NCBI RefSeq assembly: GCF_028622875.1 | Contig: NZ_CP117709.1 | Span: 7,071,001-7,135,000 of the forward strand | Source of the DNA: Streptomyces sp. MMBL 11-1 | GTDB lineage: Bacteria; Actinomycetota; Actinomycetes; Streptomycetales; Streptomycetaceae | Direction: 5' to 3' | DNA: 64,000 nucleotides | In this document: positions 7,358 through 17,953 of the stretch, piece after piece | How positions within the stretch are numbered: the stretch's first letter is position 1 | Layout: each line of letters begins with the position of its first letter | Position numbers and translations under genes: made by a program | Notes under the pieces: model-generated | The model's database searches: none | Seen by the model: the letters and a program-made list of their open reading frames with translations, nothing else | What the model was told of the DNA's origin: nothing

Positions 7358-9535
7358 GTGGGTGACGGGAAGTGGCGTACGGCGGGCAGAGCCCTGATGC
7401 GAGTGATCATGGTCTGGGCGGTGTCCACCCTCACCATGCTCGTCCTGGCCGGAGCCCTGCCCCACTTCCAGCTGGAGGCCGACGACGGCGACACCATCAC
7501 CAAGACGGCCTTCACCGCCGCCTGGGGCGCGGGCGCCTTCGGCCTCCTGTCGGCCCTGGTCTGGCCCGTCCTCGTGCGGGCTCTGCTCATCGTGCCCGCG
7601 CTCGTCCTGGGCGCCCTGGTCTTCTTCCTCAACGGCTCGCTGCTGCTGATCGCGCTGCGCCTCATCCCGGACGGGCGCGGCGCGGCCGACCCGGAGACGG
7701 CGGTCGTCGTCGCCGCCGTGATGTCCGCCGTCGCCTCCGCCACCTCCACCGCCCTCGCGGTCCGGGACGACGAGGCCTACCGCCGCCGGCTGTCCCGGCT
7801 CGCCGACCGGCGCCGCCGGCGCGGACGCTCGCCGGGCCCACCGGAACCCGGCCGCGACGGGCCGCCCGGCACCGTCTTCCTCCAGCTCGACGGAGTCGGC
7901 CACGACGTCCTGGTGAAGGCCGCGGCCGACGGCCTCATGCCGACCGTCGCCGGCTGGCTCGCCGACTCCTCCGGGCACCGGCTCACCCCCTGGCGCACCG
8001 ACTGGTCCAGCCAGACCGGCGCCAGCCAGCTCGCCATCCTGCACGGCAGCAACCACGACGTGCCCGCGTTCCGCTGGTACGAGAAGGAGACCCGCACCGT
8101 CATGGTCTCCAGCCGCCCATCGAGCGCCCTCGAAATGCAGCGCCGGGCCATCGAGCGCACCCGCGACGGCGGTCTGCTCACCGTCGACGGCGCGAGCCGG
8201 GGCAACCTCTTCAGCGGCGGGGCCGGACAGCTGGCCCTCGTACTCTCCATGGCCGCCCGGCGCGGCAAGGGCCGCCGCTCCCGCGCCGGATACTTCGCCT
8301 ACTTCTCCGACCCGGCCAACGCCACCCGTACGGCGCTGTCGTTCGTCGCCGAGGTCTTCCGCGAGATCGGCCAGTCGACCCGAGCCCGCGCCCGTAAGGT
8401 CACCCCGCGGATCAAGCGCGGCGGGCTCTACCCCTTCATCCGCGCCTTCGCCACCGTCGTGGAGCGCGACGTGGTCGCCGCCGCCGTCCTCGGCGACATG
8501 TTCGCCGGACGCACCGCCGTCTACGCCGACCTCGTCGCCTACGACGAGGTCGCCCACCACTCCGGCCCGCACAGCCGCGACGCGGAGAAGGTCCTCGTAC
8601 GCCTCGACCGCTCCCTCGCCCTGATCGCCAAGATCGCCGACCACACGCCGCGCGCCTACCGGATCGTGCTCCTCTCCGACCACGGCCAGAGCCCCGGGGA
8701 GACGTTCGCGGGAAAGTACGGGCTCACGCTCAAGGAGCTCGTCCGGGCGGGCTGCGGGTTGCCGGTGCCCCGCCGGGCCCAGCGCTCCCGCAGTGCCTCC
8801 GAGGCCCGGGACGCGGTCCGGATCGCGCTGCACCGCCCCGTCGAGGGCCAGGAGGCCGAGCACCCGGCCAAGCTCTCCGACCCGATCGTGCTGGCCTCCG
8901 GCAACCTCGGGCTGATCTCCTTCCCCGACATCGAGGGCCGCGCCTCCCGCGAACAGATCGAGCGCCGCCACCCGGCGCTGCTCTCCACACTCGCCAACCA
9001 CCCGGGGATCGGCTTCCTCCTCGTCCGCTGCGGGGAGCGCGGCTCCGTGGTGCTCGGGCCCGGCGGGGCCGAGGTGCCCGTCGCCGACCTGACGGACGGG
9101 GAGGGCCCGCTCGCGGTCTTCGGCGTGGGGGCGGCGGCCGCCGTACGGCGCACCGACACCTTCCCGCACGTCGCCGACGTGATGGTCAACTCCTGTTACG
9201 ACCCCGCCACCGGGACCGTGCACGCCTTCGAAGAACAGGTCGGCTCCCACGGCGGGCTCGGTGGCGAGCAGTCCCGGCCGTTCCTGCTCTGGCCGCGCGG
9301 ACTGACGGACCCGCTCGACATCGTGGCCGCCGAGACGGCGGAGGGCGCACCCCCGCCGCCGGGCGGCGGGCTGGTGGGCGCCGAGGCGGTGCACCGGGTG
9401 CTGACCCGCTGGCTCCAGGAGTCCTCCGGCCCGCAGGTGCCGGTGCGGGGCGAGGGGTTCGGCGGGGCGGGCCTGGCGGACGAGCCGTTCCCGGGCGATG
9501 CCCCGGTGCCGGACACGCCGGGTGCGACGGCCTGA
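7358..9535 (+). CDS. Membrane-anchored alkaline-phosphatase-superfamily protein with holin-like N-terminus
   Basis: The product is about 725 residues. The GTG at 7358 is chosen because GAGGTGG lies 6 bases upstream; an in-frame GTG at 7343 and ATG at 7397 are alternatives. Residues 1-150 hold three to four hydrophobic helices (VIMVWAVSTLTMLVLAG; LVWPVLVRALLIVPALVL; SLLLIALRLI; VVVAAVMSAVASA). The rest is an alkaline phosphatase/phosphodiesterase fold: FLQLDGVGHDVL (metal Asp), SQTGASQLAILHGSN (nucleophile Thr/Ser region), YADLVAYDEVAHHSGP, and IVLLSDHGQSPGETF (D-H-G). It is probably a phosphodiesterase or lipid-headgroup transferase working at the membrane. Convergent with the LacI gene. Confidence 0.85.
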   Translation: MGDGKWRTAGRALMRVIMVWAVSTLTMLVLAGALPHFQLEADDGDTITKTAFTAAWGAGAFGLLSALVWPVLVRALLIVPALVLGALVFFLNGSLLLIALRLIPDGRGAADPETAVVVAAVMSAVASATSTALAVRDDEAYRRRLSRLADRRRRRGRSPGPPEPGRDGPPGTVFLQLDGVGHDVLVKAAADGLMPTVAGWLADSSGHRLTPWRTDWSSQTGASQLAILHGSNHDVPAFRWYEKETRTVMVSSRPSSALEMQRRAIERTRDGGLLTVDGASRGNLFSGGAGQLALVLSMAARRGKGRRSRAGYFAYFSDPANATRTALSFVAEVFREIGQSTRARARKVTPRIKRGGLYPFIRAFATVVERDVVAAAVLGDMFAGRTAVYADLVAYDEVAHHSGPHSRDAEKVLVRLDRSLALIAKIADHTPRAYRIVLLSDHGQSPGETFAGKYGLTLKELVRAGCGLPVPRRAQRSRSASEARDAVRIALHRPVEGQEAEHPAKLSDPIVLASGNLGLISFPDIEGRASREQIERRHPALLSTLANHPGIGFLLVRCGERGSVVLGPGGAEVPVADLTDGEGPLAVFGVGAAAAVRRTDTFPHVADVMVNSCYDPATGTVHAFEEQVGSHGGLGGEQSRPFLLWPRGLTDPLDIVAAETAEGAPPPPGGGLVGAEAVHRVLTRWLQESSGPQVPVRGEGFGGAGLADEPFPGDAPVPDTPGATA

Positions 9536-9593
9536 CCGGCGGGCCGCCCTCCGGCAGGCAGTCCGCCGCCGGATCAGGCAGGCTGCCGTCGGA

Positions 9594-10646
9594 TCAGGCC
9601 GACTGCCGTCGTACCAGTGTCGGCGGGAAGAGCACGGAAGGCGAGGGGCCGCGCGGCTCGCCGATCTGCTTCAGCAGCAGCCGGGCCATCTCCGCGGCCA
9701 TCTCCTCCACCGGCTGCCGGACCGTGGTCAGCGGCGGGTCGCAGGCCGCCGCCGCACTGCTGTCGTCGAAACCGACCACCGCCACGTCGGACGGGACCTC
9801 GCGCCCGGCCCGGAGCAGGACCGGGAGCGCGCCCAGGGCCATCAGGTCGGAGGCGATGAACACCCCGTCGAGGCCGGGACGGTCCGCCAGCAGCCGCCGC
9901 ATCGCCGCGGCCCCGCCCAGATGCGTGAAGTCCCCCTCGGCGCAGGCCACGTCGTCGATGCCGTGCGCGGCGAGGGCGTCGAGGAAGCCGGTCAGCCGCA
10001 CCTGCCCCGCGGGCATGTCCTGGGGCCCCGAGACGGTGCCGATGCGCCGTCGGCCCAGAGAGGCCAGGTGATCGGCCGCCAGCCGGGCCCCGGCGTGCTG
10101 GTCCACCTCCACATAGGCCAGCGGGGACGGACGGTGAGGGCGGCCCGCGAGGACGGCGGGCATCCTGGTCTCCTGCAGCAGTCCGGGAAGCGGGTCGTCG
10201 GCGTGCGTGGTGATCAGCACGACCCCGTCGACATGGCCGTGGCGCAGATAGGAGAGCAACTGGCTCCGGGACGCCTCGTCGTCGGCCAGCATCACGACCA
10301 TCTGGATGCCCGCCGGGCGCAGCACCTCCAGCAGTCCGCTGACGACCCGCCCGAAGTACGGGTCCGAGAACATCCGGCCGACGAACGGCTCGGACATCGG
10401 CCGCCGTTCCCGCTCCGAGACCACCAGGGCCACCGAGTCGGTGCGCCGCGTCACCAGCGAGCGGGCGGCCCGGTTGGGCACGTAACCGGTGGTCGCCACC
10501 GCCTCCTCGACCACGGCGCGCAGGGCGGGATCCACCGTGGTCGCCCCGTTGATCACCCGGGACACCGTCGCCCGTGACACACCGGCCACCGCCGCCACAT
10601 CCTCCAAGGTCGCGGGGCGTACGGGCTGCGGCACTTCGGCTGTCAT
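9594..10646 (-). CDS. LacI family transcriptional regulator
   Basis: The product is 350 residues. The N-terminal helix-turn-helix is classic: TLEDVAAVAGVSRATVSRVIN at about 13-33, followed by the hinge helix PNRAARSLVTRRT. The periplasmic-binding-protein-like domain (about 68-350) ends with VVGFDDSSAAAACDPPLTTVRQPVEEMA, the usual LacI tail. It should bind a palindromic operator and release it on binding a sugar. No sugar genes adjoin it, so its target is elsewhere. The insertion DEASRSQLLSYLRHGHVDGVVLITTHADD is normal for actinobacterial members. Confidence 0.93.
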   Translation of the reverse strand: MTAEVPQPVRPATLEDVAAVAGVSRATVSRVINGATTVDPALRAVVEEAVATTGYVPNRAARSLVTRRTDSVALVVSERERRPMSEPFVGRMFSDPYFGRVVSGLLEVLRPAGIQMVVMLADDEASRSQLLSYLRHGHVDGVVLITTHADDPLPGLLQETRMPAVLAGRPHRPSPLAYVEVDQHAGARLAADHLASLGRRRIGTVSGPQDMPAGQVRLTGFLDALAAHGIDDVACAEGDFTHLGGAAAMRRLLADRPGLDGVFIASDLMALGALPVLLRAGREVPSDVAVVGFDDSSAAAACDPPLTTVRQPVEEMAAEMARLLLKQIGEPRGPSPSVLFPPTLVRRQSA

Positions 10647-11081
10647 GGAGCCCTTTATACCCGCCGCCCGGCCGCCCGGTTCGGCCGAGGGCCGCGCCCC
10701 GTGCCCGGCACCCGTTCAACTCAGCTGCTGTGCTCGAAGCTCGTCGGCTACTCCTGGATCTCGTACTGAACGGGGTCAGCTGAGCTGCTGGAGCCCGGCC
10801 TCCGGGATGATCGGCTCGTGGCGTCGATCTTCTTATGCAGAAATGCGCCGAGGAATCGCGGTGCCGGGGGAGTTCGCGGAGCTGGTCGGCGCCGTCCTGG
10901 CGGCGGGGGAGGAGAGCTGAGCCGGTGACTGCCGTACGCGGTGTATCGGCGCGCCTGTGAATCAGCGCGGAAGTGGCGTTCCACCACCCCGTATTGCATA
11001 GTGATGGCTCGGTCGTGCCTCACTATCAGTGGGGCGACGGGTGCGTGGGCGGCCGCGATGGACGGCCGGGGGTGAGGGACG
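10647..11081. other. 435-base intergenic region upstream of the MreB-like gene
   Basis: It separates the LacI gene (minus) from the MreB-like gene (plus). GC is locally lower (for example around cttcttatgcagaaatgcg at 10828-10846). Repeated CAGCTG-type words occur at 10720-10790 (TCAGCTGCTG and TCAGCTGAGCTGCTG). An imperfect inverted pair CCGTTCA / TGAACGG lies at about 10713-10719 and 10767-10773. One short possible gene remnant is listed separately. Nothing else is recognised. Confidence 0.4.
10807..10920 (+). pseudogene. Possible remnant of a small DUF397-like gene
   Basis: A 37-codon open stretch begins MIGSWRRSSYAE and ends VPGEFAELVGAVLAAGEES. The opening W-R-R-S-S-Y resembles the start of DUF397 proteins, and the ending resembles the helix at their C-terminus, but the middle of the domain is missing. 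There is no ribosome site before the ATG. If it is a remnant it has lost about half its length. It may equally be chance coding potential in high-GC DNA. Confidence 0.2.
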
Positions 11082-12308
11082 ATGCGTTCTGTGCACGACG
11101 GACAGCGACCGGGTCGCGCCGTCCCGCCGTCATCCGCTGACCTCGGCGCGGGCCGGAGGTTTCCGGTCCCCTGCGGACCGGGAGGCCTTGATGCATCCGT
11201 CGGCCCTGACAAATCCGGGGGACCTTACGGCCCTGACGGATCCGACGGCCCTGACGGAGCGATGGCTGCCTCGCTCCTTCCTGCCCCGGCCGTGCCCGCC
11301 CTGACCGTTACTCCTCCGGCCACGTCGGCCCCGGCCGTTCGCGGTCCGCTCACTTCCGCGCCCGGCGAGTGGCGAGGGCCGCTCCGCCCGGGTGCGGGCC
11401 CATGGGGGAAGGGCCCCGGACCGCTTCGTGACGGGAGCGGTGCCGGGGCGTTCGGGGCGGGGCGTTTCCACGGCAGTTTCCGCACGCACCACCAGCACCT
11501 GCGCGCACCGGGCGCCCAGGGCGCACCGGGCGTTCCCACGGCCGCCCGGGGACTGGCTCTGGACCTGGGCAGCTCGCGCACCCGCGCCTGGGTGCCCGGC
11601 CGGGGACTGGTCCTCGACCCGTTCCCCGGCTCCGGTCCCCACGGGGGAGACGAGCGGCCGGTCCGGCGCGGGCGCATCGTCGACGCCGAGTCCTGCGGCC
11701 GACTGCTCGGCCGCATCGCTGACGCGGCCCTGGGCCCCGACCGCAGCGACAGCGTGATCGTTCTCAGCCACCCGGTACTCGCCGGGGCCGAGCACCGCAC
11801 AGCGGCGCGTGCTCTGCTCGCGGGGCTCGGGACGTCGCGCGTTCTGGTTCTCAGCAGCGCCCGGGCCGCCGCCGCGTACGCCGGTCCGAGGGAGACGGGC
11901 CCTCTTCTCGTCGTCGACATGGGGGCCGAGCTGACCGAGGTCACGCTCCTCGTCAACGGTCTGGTCGCCGACGCCCGGCAGGCCGAGAGCGGGCTCGACG
12001 ACCTCGACCGCCTCGATCCGGCGAACCTTCCGGCCGTCCTCGTCCAAACGGTGCTCGACATGATCACCTCCATGTGGCGGCACGACCGGCACGGCGCGGT
12101 CCGCGGGGCCCTGCGCAAGGGCCCCGTGCTCGCGGGCGGCGGCGCGCTGCGAGCCGATGTCACCGAGCGCATCGCCCACTGCCTCGGCACACGGGTGCGC
12201 TTGGCCGACGACCCCTCCACCACGGTCGTCCGCGGCGCCGGACAGATCCTCAGCTCCGTGCTCCGCCATCGGACGGCGTCGCCCGAGCCATTCGGCCTAC
12301 CGAGGTGA
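11082..12308 (+). CDS. Short MreB/Mbl-like actin-family protein
   Basis: The frame is 408 codons from the ATG at 11082. The first ~155 residues are Gly/Pro/Ala-rich and without fold, so the true start is uncertain (ATG at 11262 is possible). From about 157 the actin core appears: ALDLGSSRTRAWV (phosphate 1), IVLSHPVLAGAEHRTAARALLAGLG, LLVVDMGAELTEVTLLVNG (phosphate 2) and VLAGGGALRADVTERIA (adenosine). The core is only about 250 residues against about 340 in MreB, with the outer subdomains shortened. Streptomyces is known to carry such a third, short MreB relative. It overlaps the next gene by 4 bases (GTGA), which suggests work with the downstream secreted protein and SecDF. Confidence 0.8.
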   Translation: MRSVHDGQRPGRAVPPSSADLGAGRRFPVPCGPGGLDASVGPDKSGGPYGPDGSDGPDGAMAASLLPAPAVPALTVTPPATSAPAVRGPLTSAPGEWRGPLRPGAGPWGKGPGPLRDGSGAGAFGAGRFHGSFRTHHQHLRAPGAQGAPGVPTAARGLALDLGSSRTRAWVPGRGLVLDPFPGSGPHGGDERPVRRGRIVDAESCGRLLGRIADAALGPDRSDSVIVLSHPVLAGAEHRTAARALLAGLGTSRVLVLSSARAAAAYAGPRETGPLLVVDMGAELTEVTLLVNGLVADARQAESGLDDLDRLDPANLPAVLVQTVLDMITSMWRHDRHGAVRGALRKGPVLAGGGALRADVTERIAHCLGTRVRLADDPSTTVVRGAGQILSSVLRHRTASPEPFGLPR

Positions 12309-12958
12309 CGCCGGACCCGGGGCCTTCCCGGTCGAACGCGTCCCGGGTGCGGAGTGTGCTGGCCACGCTGGTCCTCACCGTTCTCACCCTGGTCGGTGGC
12401 GCCGCTTCGGCGACCGGCGCCGTGCCCGCTCCGGCCTCCCGGAGCCTCGCACCCGCCGTCACCGGAGCCGCATCGGTGCCCGCCGCCCCGCAGACCCGGC
12501 ACACCGGGCACCGCGCCGGGTACGACGTCCGGCACCGCGCGGGGCATGGCAGCGGCCACGACGTCCGGCACCGCGCGGTCCAGCTCGGCGGCTCCGACCG
12601 CGAGAGGCCGGCGCACGCGTGCGGGGGTGTGGCCGAGCCGGGCCCCGGTGCGGTGGCGCGGGCCGGGCACGAGCAGCCCAGGACGGCGGCCGATCCGGCG
12701 CAGGCTCCCCGGGCGGGCACCGGCCGGGCGTACCTGCTCCTTCACGCGCCACCGCCGCCGCACGACGCGCTGACGCCGGCTCCGGCGGGGCCGGCCGAGC
12801 CGCGCGGCGGCGTACAGCACGTCGCCGCGGATTCCTTCGACGTCCCCGGCAGCCGCAGGGGCGCGCTCCCCGGCGTACGGGGCCCTCCGGGCAGGAACGC
12901 CGGTCCCACGACCGGTCATCCGTCCTGTTCTGCCGATCCGGCGCAGCGTCCTCACTGA
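12305..12958 (+). CDS. Small exported protein of unknown function
   Basis: The product is 217 residues from the GTG at 12305, which overlaps the MreB-like stop codon. A positively charged start is followed by a hydrophobic stretch (VLATLVLTVLTLVGGAA, about 16-32) and an A-x-A-type site (ASATGA), so it is probably secreted or anchored. The mature part is Pro/Ala/Arg/His-rich and disordered-looking, with an internal repeat HRAGYDVRHRAG and HGSGHDVRHRAV encoded by two 21-base identical DNA copies (12522-12542 and 12558-12578). No known domain. Its position between an actin homologue and SecDF suggests an envelope role. Confidence 0.6.
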   Translation: MTPDPGPSRSNASRVRSVLATLVLTVLTLVGGAASATGAVPAPASRSLAPAVTGAASVPAAPQTRHTGHRAGYDVRHRAGHGSGHDVRHRAVQLGGSDRERPAHACGGVAEPGPGAVARAGHEQPRTAADPAQAPRAGTGRAYLLLHAPPPPHDALTPAPAGPAEPRGGVQHVAADSFDVPGSRRGALPGVRGPPGRNAGPTTGHPSCSADPAQRPH

Positions 12959-12993
12959 GGTGAGGGCGCTCGACGCCCCACCGGAGGATTTCC

Positions 12994-15429
<2,436 letters not shown>

Positions 15430-15558
15430 GGTGATCCCGCGCTCCGGCGCCACGACCAGCCGCCCCGGCCGGTCGTGGCGCCCGGGGGCCGGAGGCCGGG
15501 GGCCGGGGGCCGGGGCAGTGGGACAGCGGTCCAGGAGGGAAGCGGCCAGGGGAAGAGG

Positions 15559-16389
15559 TCAGGACGGGACGTGGGCGTGCAGATAGGCGGCCGTCTCCCG
15601 GTCGGCGGGCAGGAACGTCTCGATGGCCAGCTCGGCCACCGTCACGTCCATCGGCGTGTTGAACGTCGCGATCGACGACACGAACGACAGGACCCGGCCC
15701 CCGTGTTCGAGCAGCATCGGCAGCGCGAACGCGGCGGAGCGCTCCCGCCCCGCACCGCCCGGACCGTCGGTGCGACGGCCCGCGCCGCCCGCCCGCGCGG
15801 GGGCCGGATAGGCGGCCACCTCGTCGTACAGCTCACGCAACTCCGGCGAGCGTACGAGGGCGATCTGGCGGTCCATCTGTGCCAGCAGGTCCGCCCGCCA
15901 CTCCGGGAGGTTCACGATGCGCGGGGCGAGCCCCTCCGGGTGGAGGGTGAGCCGCATGGCGTTGACCGGCGGGGCCAGCAGCTTCTCCGGCACCCCCTCC
16001 AGCAGCAGCGCGATCCCCCGATTGGCCGCCACCACCCCGTAGGTGCCGTCCACCACGAGCGCCGGATACGGCTCGTACGCCGCGAGCAGCCGGTCGAGGC
16101 TCTCCCGGAGGGAGGCCATCGCGGGGGCGTCGAGCGGCGTCTGCGCGTAGCGGGGCGCGTAACCGGCGACCACCAGGAGGGCGTTGCGTTCACGGACCGG
16201 GACGTCCAGCTGTTCGGCCAGCCGCAGGACCATGTCCTCGCTGGGCCGGGCGCGGCCCGTCTCGATGAACGAGATGTGGCGGGCCGAGGAGTCCGCGCGA
16301 AGAGCCAGCTCCAACTGGCTGATGCGCCGTTGTTCCCGCCAGTCCCGCAGCAGCGGCCCTACTCCCGTGTCGGGCAAGACAGTCGTCAT
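15559..16389 (-). CDS. XRE-family regulator with MmyB-like ligand-binding C-terminus
   Basis: The product is 276 residues. The N-terminal helix-turn-helix reads LLRDWREQRRISQLELALRADSSARHISFIETGRARPSEDMVLRLAEQL (about 13-62 overall). The C-terminal region with VNAMRLTLHPEGLAPRIVNLPEWRADLLAQMDRQIAL is the MmyB-like domain, which in other members may bind a small molecule such as a fatty acid. These regulators commonly control an adjacent oxidoreductase. Here the divergent neighbour is the pterin dehydratase gene, and a large inverted repeat lies between them. Confidence 0.9.
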   Translation of the reverse strand: MTTVLPDTGVGPLLRDWREQRRISQLELALRADSSARHISFIETGRARPSEDMVLRLAEQLDVPVRERNALLVVAGYAPRYAQTPLDAPAMASLRESLDRLLAAYEPYPALVVDGTYGVVAANRGIALLLEGVPEKLLAPPVNAMRLTLHPEGLAPRIVNLPEWRADLLAQMDRQIALVRSPELRELYDEVAAYPAPARAGGAGRRTDGPGGAGRERSAAFALPMLLEHGGRVLSFVSSIATFNTPMDVTVAELAIETFLPADRETAAYLHAHVPS

Positions 16390-16403
16390 GCCAAGACCGT
16401 AAC

Positions 16404-16451
16404 GTCACCGGCGGGCCGGGGCCGGTACGGGCCGCCCCGGCCCGCTGTGAC
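16404..16451. promoter_or_regulatory. Long inverted repeat between the divergent XRE regulator and pterin dehydratase genes
   Basis: The left arm (16404-16421, GTCACCGGCGGGCCGGGG) pairs with the right arm (16435-16451, CCCCGGCCCGCTGTGAC) over 17 bases with one bulged C and one G-T pair, around a 13-base spacer. It lies 15 bases before the XRE start codon and about 40 before the dehydratase ATG. It may be an operator for the regulator, a hairpin in either leader, or both. Confidence 0.5.
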
Positions 16452-16489
16452 GCATGCGCCGATCCACCGAGACCCACGGGAGCCGTTCC

Positions 16490-16795
16490 ATGAGCGCAGA
16501 ACCGCTGTCGCCGAGCGAGATCGACCGCCGGCTGGAGAACCTGCCCGGCTGGGCGTTGGAAGGAGACCGGATCACCCGGACCTTCCGGCTGCCCTCCCAC
16601 GTCGCCGCCGCCGCGCTGACGGTCCACATCGCACGGATCCAGGACGAGCTGAACCATCACTCCGACCTGACGCTCGGATACAACACGGTGGCCCTCTCGG
16701 TCCACACGCACGACGCGGGAGGCGCGGTCACCGAGAAGGACCTCGCGCTCGCCGCCCGTGTGGCGTCCGCCGCCCCGGCCCACGGAGCCGAATAG
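16490..16795 (+). CDS. 4a-hydroxytetrahydrobiopterin dehydratase-like protein
   Basis: The product is 101 residues from the ATG at 16490, with GGGAG 8 bases upstream; an in-frame ATG at 16454 has none. The family motif ELNHHSDLTLGYNTVALSVHTHDAGG (about 57-82) contains the paired histidines that bind the pterin ring, and VTEKDLALAARV closes the fold. Length is normal for this family. The enzyme dehydrates 4a-hydroxy-tetrahydropterin after aromatic amino acid hydroxylation, but no hydroxylase gene is in the window. It may serve as general pterin recycling. Confidence 0.9.
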   Translation: MSAEPLSPSEIDRRLENLPGWALEGDRITRTFRLPSHVAAAALTVHIARIQDELNHHSDLTLGYNTVALSVHTHDAGGAVTEKDLALAARVASAAPAHGAE

Positions 16796-16812
16796 TCCGG
16801 CGGGGCCGAGCA

Positions 16813-16841
16813 GCCCACCGCCGGGCCGCGCCGCGGTGGGC
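16813..16841. terminator. Hairpin between convergent genes
   Basis: GCCCACCGC (16813-16821) and GCGGTGGGC (16833-16841) form a perfect 9-base stem with an 11-base loop. It lies between the convergent pterin dehydratase (stop 16795) and LysR (stop 16874) genes and probably ends both transcripts. Confidence 0.65.
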
Positions 16842-16873
16842 CAAGGGCCGTCCCGGCCCCGGTCGGTCCGGCC

Positions 16874-17836
16874 TCAGGCCACCGTGCCGAACCTCGGGTG
16901 CGCGCCGAGCCACCGCGCGTAGCCCGGGCTGCGTGACACCGCCTCCGCGTAGGCGGCGCGGGTCGCCCCGGCCACCGTTGTCGCCGCGGCGTCCGCGGCG
17001 GGGGAGTGCGGGTGCCAGCCCACCAGATGACGCCAGCTGAGGGGCGCGCCGGCCAGCGGTCTGGTCACCAGGCCGGGCGTCGGCGGGAACGTCGCCCGGC
17101 ACAGCCCTATCGCCCGCCCCACCTGCACCAGATGGACGACGGAAGAGGTGTCCGTCTCGTACACCGACGCCGGGGTGAAGCCCGACCGCGCGCAGGCCGC
17201 GGTGAAGCAGTCGGCGAAGCAGCCGTCGCCGGGCACGTCCGCCCAGCGCTCGTCCGCGAGCGCCGCGAGCTCCAACTCCGCTTCACCGGCCAGGGAGTGA
17301 TCCTCCGGCAGCATCACGAAGACCGGGTCCACGCCGACGACCTCCCAGACCAGCCGGTCCGCCAGCGGCGGCGAACTCTCGCCACACGTCCCGATCAGCG
17401 CGAAGTCCAGCCGGCCGTCGATCACCAGGGAGGCGATCTCGTCCACCGACCACGCGGTGTACGTCGACACCGGCACCGACGGGTGCGCGGCGGCCATCCG
17501 GTCCACCAGACCGCCGAGCAGCGGACCGTGCGTGCCGCCCAGCCGGAACCGGTCCAGCGACCCCGTGGCATTGGCGAACCGCACCGCCTCCGCCTGCAGT
17601 TCACTGACCGCGGGCAGTACCACCCGGGCCCGTTCCAGCACCAGTTCGCCGAGCGGGGTGGCGCGGGCTCCGGTGTGGTCGCGGTTGAAGAGAGCGCCCC
17701 CCAGGGCCTTCTCGATCCGCCGCAGCTGAGCGCTGAGAGCAGGCTGGGCAAGCCCCAGTGTGGCGGCGGCCTTGGTGAGGCTGCCCGTGTCGGCAATGGC
17801 ACGGACCGTTCGTAGATGGCGCAACTCCAGCTCCAT
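16874..17836 (-). CDS. LysR family transcriptional regulator
   Basis: The product is 320 residues. The helix-turn-helix is at the very start: MELELRHLRTVRAIADTGSLTKAAATLGLAQPALSAQLRRIEKALGGALFNR. The remainder is a LysR substrate-binding domain with the two alpha/beta subdomains (LGGTHGPLLGGLVDRM; LDFALIGTCGESSP; LVQVGRAIGLC). No divergent target gene adjoins it. The ribosome site is poor, and a symmetric CATAA-N7-TTATG element overlaps the start codon, which suggests self-repression. Confidence 0.93.
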   Translation of the reverse strand: MELELRHLRTVRAIADTGSLTKAAATLGLAQPALSAQLRRIEKALGGALFNRDHTGARATPLGELVLERARVVLPAVSELQAEAVRFANATGSLDRFRLGGTHGPLLGGLVDRMAAAHPSVPVSTYTAWSVDEIASLVIDGRLDFALIGTCGESSPPLADRLVWEVVGVDPVFVMLPEDHSLAGEAELELAALADERWADVPGDGCFADCFTAACARSGFTPASVYETDTSSVVHLVQVGRAIGLCRATFPPTPGLVTRPLAGAPLSWRHLVGWHPHSPAADAAATTVAGATRAAYAEAVSRSPGYARWLGAHPRFGTVA

Positions 17837-17850
17837 AAGGGCAAGTTATG
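17834..17850. promoter_or_regulatory. LysR-type inverted repeat overlapping the LysR start codon
   Basis: CATAA, seven bases, TTATG: a 17-base symmetric element containing the T-N11-A arrangement typical of LysR-family sites. The first three bases are the complement of the start codon. It is AT-rich against its surroundings. Binding of the regulator here would block its own translation start or promoter. Confidence 0.5.
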
Positions 17851-17953
17851 GGCCCGGAAAGCACCCCGGCAATATGTGTGCTCCGCCTACCGTTCGGTCG
17901 GTGTATACCGGGGGTACCCCGCCGGGCCGGCCGACGGGGCACGGCGTTCCGTT

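Noticed and set aside
6386..9394. 1002-codon minus-strand frame crossing the metallo-hydrolase and phosphodiesterase genes
   Set aside because: Low-complexity shadow reading; it crosses two well-supported genes in opposite directions.
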